NCBI GenBank assembly: GCA_945897655.1
Contig: CAMDHB010000050.1
Location: 1 to 13,691 of the forward strand
Reading direction: 5' to 3'
From: Pseudorhodobacter antarcticus
GTDB taxonomy: Bacteria; Pseudomonadota; Alphaproteobacteria; Rhodobacterales; Rhodobacteraceae
DNA length: 13,691 nt
The notes below the pieces were generated by a model, which was given only the letters and a program-made list of their open reading frames with translations, was not told the origin of the DNA and did no database searches. Made by a program: the position numbers and the translations under genes. Shown piece after piece: positions 12,421 to 13,691 of the stretch. Every line of letters starts with the position of its first letter. The stretch's first letter is position 1.

Positions 12421-13662
12421 ATGAGAAAACTGATGACACGCGGCTCCATGCTGGCGCTGGCGGTTGGCATGGGCTCGGCCGCAACGGCGCAGGACACGCT
12501 GGAGATGTGGGCCCGGACCGATGTGCAGAACTTTCTGCCGCAAGTGGTCGAGGCGTTCAACGCCACCCATGACACCAAGATCGAGGTGCAATTCATCCCG
12601 CCGGGCGAATTGGTGCAAAAGTTCGCCACGGCTGCCGCTGGTGGCACGGCGCCCGACATCCTGTCGCTGGACCTGATCTATACCCCGGCCTTCGCTTCGG
12701 CTGGACAACTGGCTGACCTGACGGACATGGCCAAGAGCCTGCCCTATTTCGACCAACTGTCGCCTGCCCATATTCAGGCAGGTACCTTTGACGGCAAGGT
12801 CTACGGTCTGCCCTTCTCGGCGGATTCGTCGGTTCTGCTGTGGAACAAGGACCTCTATGCCAAGGCGGGCCTTGACCCCGAAGATGGGCCGTCGAACTGG
12901 GCCGAGATCGTATCGCAAGCGACCGCCGTCCGCGCTCTGGGTGGCGACGTTTACGGCTATTACTTCTCGGGCGCCTGTGCGGGTTGCAACGCCTTCACCT
13001 TCCTGCCCTACATCTGGGCCCAAGGGTCTGACATCGTCTCGCCCGATGGCAAATCGGCCAATATCGACACACCCGAAGCCCGCGGCGCGGTTGACCTGTA
13101 CCGCCAGCTTCTGGCCGCCGATGCCGTACCGCCCAGCGCCGAAACTGACACCGGGTCGTCGTTCTTCTCGGCCTTTGCCACCGGCAACATCGGCATCGCC
13201 ACCTCGGGTGCCTTCGCCATTGGCATCCTGAACAGCCAGTATGCCAGCATGAACTATGGCGTGACCTACATCCCCGGCCCGGATGGCCAGCCCTCATCCT
13301 TTGGCGGCGGCGACAACTTTGTCGTGACGGCGGGAACCGACAATATGGAGGCCGTGCTGCAATTCGTGGATCACATCTATTCGCCCGAAATGCAGCGTCT
13401 GATGGCCGAGTTTGGCAGCTTGCCGGTGCGTGGCGACATCGCGGCCAAAGCGCTGGAGGGCTTGGACGCCCGTTACGGCGTTGCGACCGATGCGATGGCC
13501 CAGGGGCGCACGCCCTCGAGCGTCGTCTATAACGACATCTACAACTCGGCCACCGGTCCCTGGCTGCAGTTCCTGCAAGAGGCGATCTATGGCGACGACG
13601 TGGACGCCGCGGCCGCCATCGCACAGGAAACCATCCAGTCCATCCTGGACGGCGCAAACTGA
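12421..13662 (+). CDS. ABC transporter sugar-binding protein (family 1)
   Basis: The product has 413 residues. A Sec signal peptide, MRKLMTRGSMLALAVGMGSA followed by ATAQ, should be cleaved near Ala23; there is no lipobox. The mature protein has the UgpB/MalE-type (COG1653) pattern: DTLEMWARTDVQNFLPQVVE at the start, then FNATHDTKIEVQFIPPGELV and AAAGGTAPDILSLDLIYTPA, then DGKVYGLPFSADSSVLLWNK (124-143), a hallmark of sugar-binding proteins. A CAGC motif (Cys186, Cys189) could form a disulfide in the periplasm, which is not usual in the family. The ligand is probably a sugar or polyol. It is the second gene of the LacI-headed operon; the permease and ATPase genes should follow beyond the window. 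A GC-rich hairpin begins 12 bp after the stop. Confidence 0.94.
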   Translation: MRKLMTRGSMLALAVGMGSAATAQDTLEMWARTDVQNFLPQVVEAFNATHDTKIEVQFIPPGELVQKFATAAAGGTAPDILSLDLIYTPAFASAGQLADLTDMAKSLPYFDQLSPAHIQAGTFDGKVYGLPFSADSSVLLWNKDLYAKAGLDPEDGPSNWAEIVSQATAVRALGGDVYGYYFSGACAGCNAFTFLPYIWAQGSDIVSPDGKSANIDTPEARGAVDLYRQLLAADAVPPSAETDTGSSFFSAFATGNIGIATSGAFAIGILNSQYASMNYGVTYIPGPDGQPSSFGGGDNFVVTAGTDNMEAVLQFVDHIYSPEMQRLMAEFGSLPVRGDIAAKALEGLDARYGVATDAMAQGRTPSSVVYNDIYNSATGPWLQFLQEAIYGDDVDAAAAIAQETIQSILDGAN

Positions 13663-13674
13663 CCTGATCCCGGC

Positions 13675-13691
13675 GGGGCCCCACAGGCCCC
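13675..13691 (+). terminator. GC-rich hairpin after the sugar-binding protein gene (cut by window end)
   Basis: GGGGCC (13675-13680) pairs with GGCCCC (13686-13691) around CCACA. The right side reaches the last base of the window, so the stem may be longer. It sits where an intercistronic stem after a binding-protein gene is expected, as at 7487-7509. Confidence 0.45.

Noticed and set aside
12295..13023. Open frame on the minus strand opposite the lacI end and sugar-binding protein gene
   Set aside because: It spans two clear plus-strand genes and has no family features.

Overview
The window is about 13.7 kb of high-GC DNA. Dense gene packing, 4-nt ATGA overlaps and the protein families point to an alphaproteobacterium, most likely of the Rhodobacterales (Rhodobacter/Paracoccus-like). 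That placement is inferred from protein and intergenic style; no rRNA or other marker is present. I see no mobile element, CRISPR array, tRNA or rRNA, and no gene-free stretch longer than about 225 bp.

Region 1 (1-2702, + strand) is ordinary chromosome. It holds the 3' end of a pirin gene followed by a hairpin, a 68-residue putative lipoprotein, homoserine dehydrogenase (hom), and an ArsR-type repressor overlapping an AHSA1/SRPBCC gene. An imperfect 26-bp palindrome over the arsR promoter is the likely autoregulatory operator. A convergent hairpin (2709-2735) closes the region.

Region 2 (2735-11130) is the most interesting part. On the minus strand, in transcription order, lie a LysR regulator (9641-8763), a Tat-exported PotD/F-like binding protein, two PotB/PotC-like permeases, a PotA-like ATPase, a CE4 hydrolase of the HpPgdA/PuuE/imidase type, and a CodA-like deaminase. 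The genes after the binding protein overlap or abut. Divergent from lysR on the plus strand are a BtpA-like TIM-barrel protein and an adenine-phosphoribosyltransferase-like protein that overlap by 4 nt. Both promoter regions carry the same dyad, TATG-N4-CATA, which suggests one LysR-controlled regulon. I infer import of a nitrogen heterocycle, perhaps a modified nucleobase, followed by deamination, ring amide hydrolysis and/or phosphoribosyl transfer. The substrate is unknown. The deaminase keeps all CodA metal ligands but has Cys310 where E. coli CodA has Asp314. The phosphoribosyltransferase has Asp-Gln in place of the usual acidic pair of the PRPP loop. Both changes suggest a substrate other than cytosine and adenine.

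Region 3 (11293-13691, + strand) begins a second, separate transport operon: a GTG-started LacI-family regulator with a candidate operator about 35 bp upstream, then a sugar-type ABC binding protein with a strong tandem Shine-Dalgarno. The permeases are presumably beyond the window. A GC-rich hairpin follows each of the two binding-protein genes.
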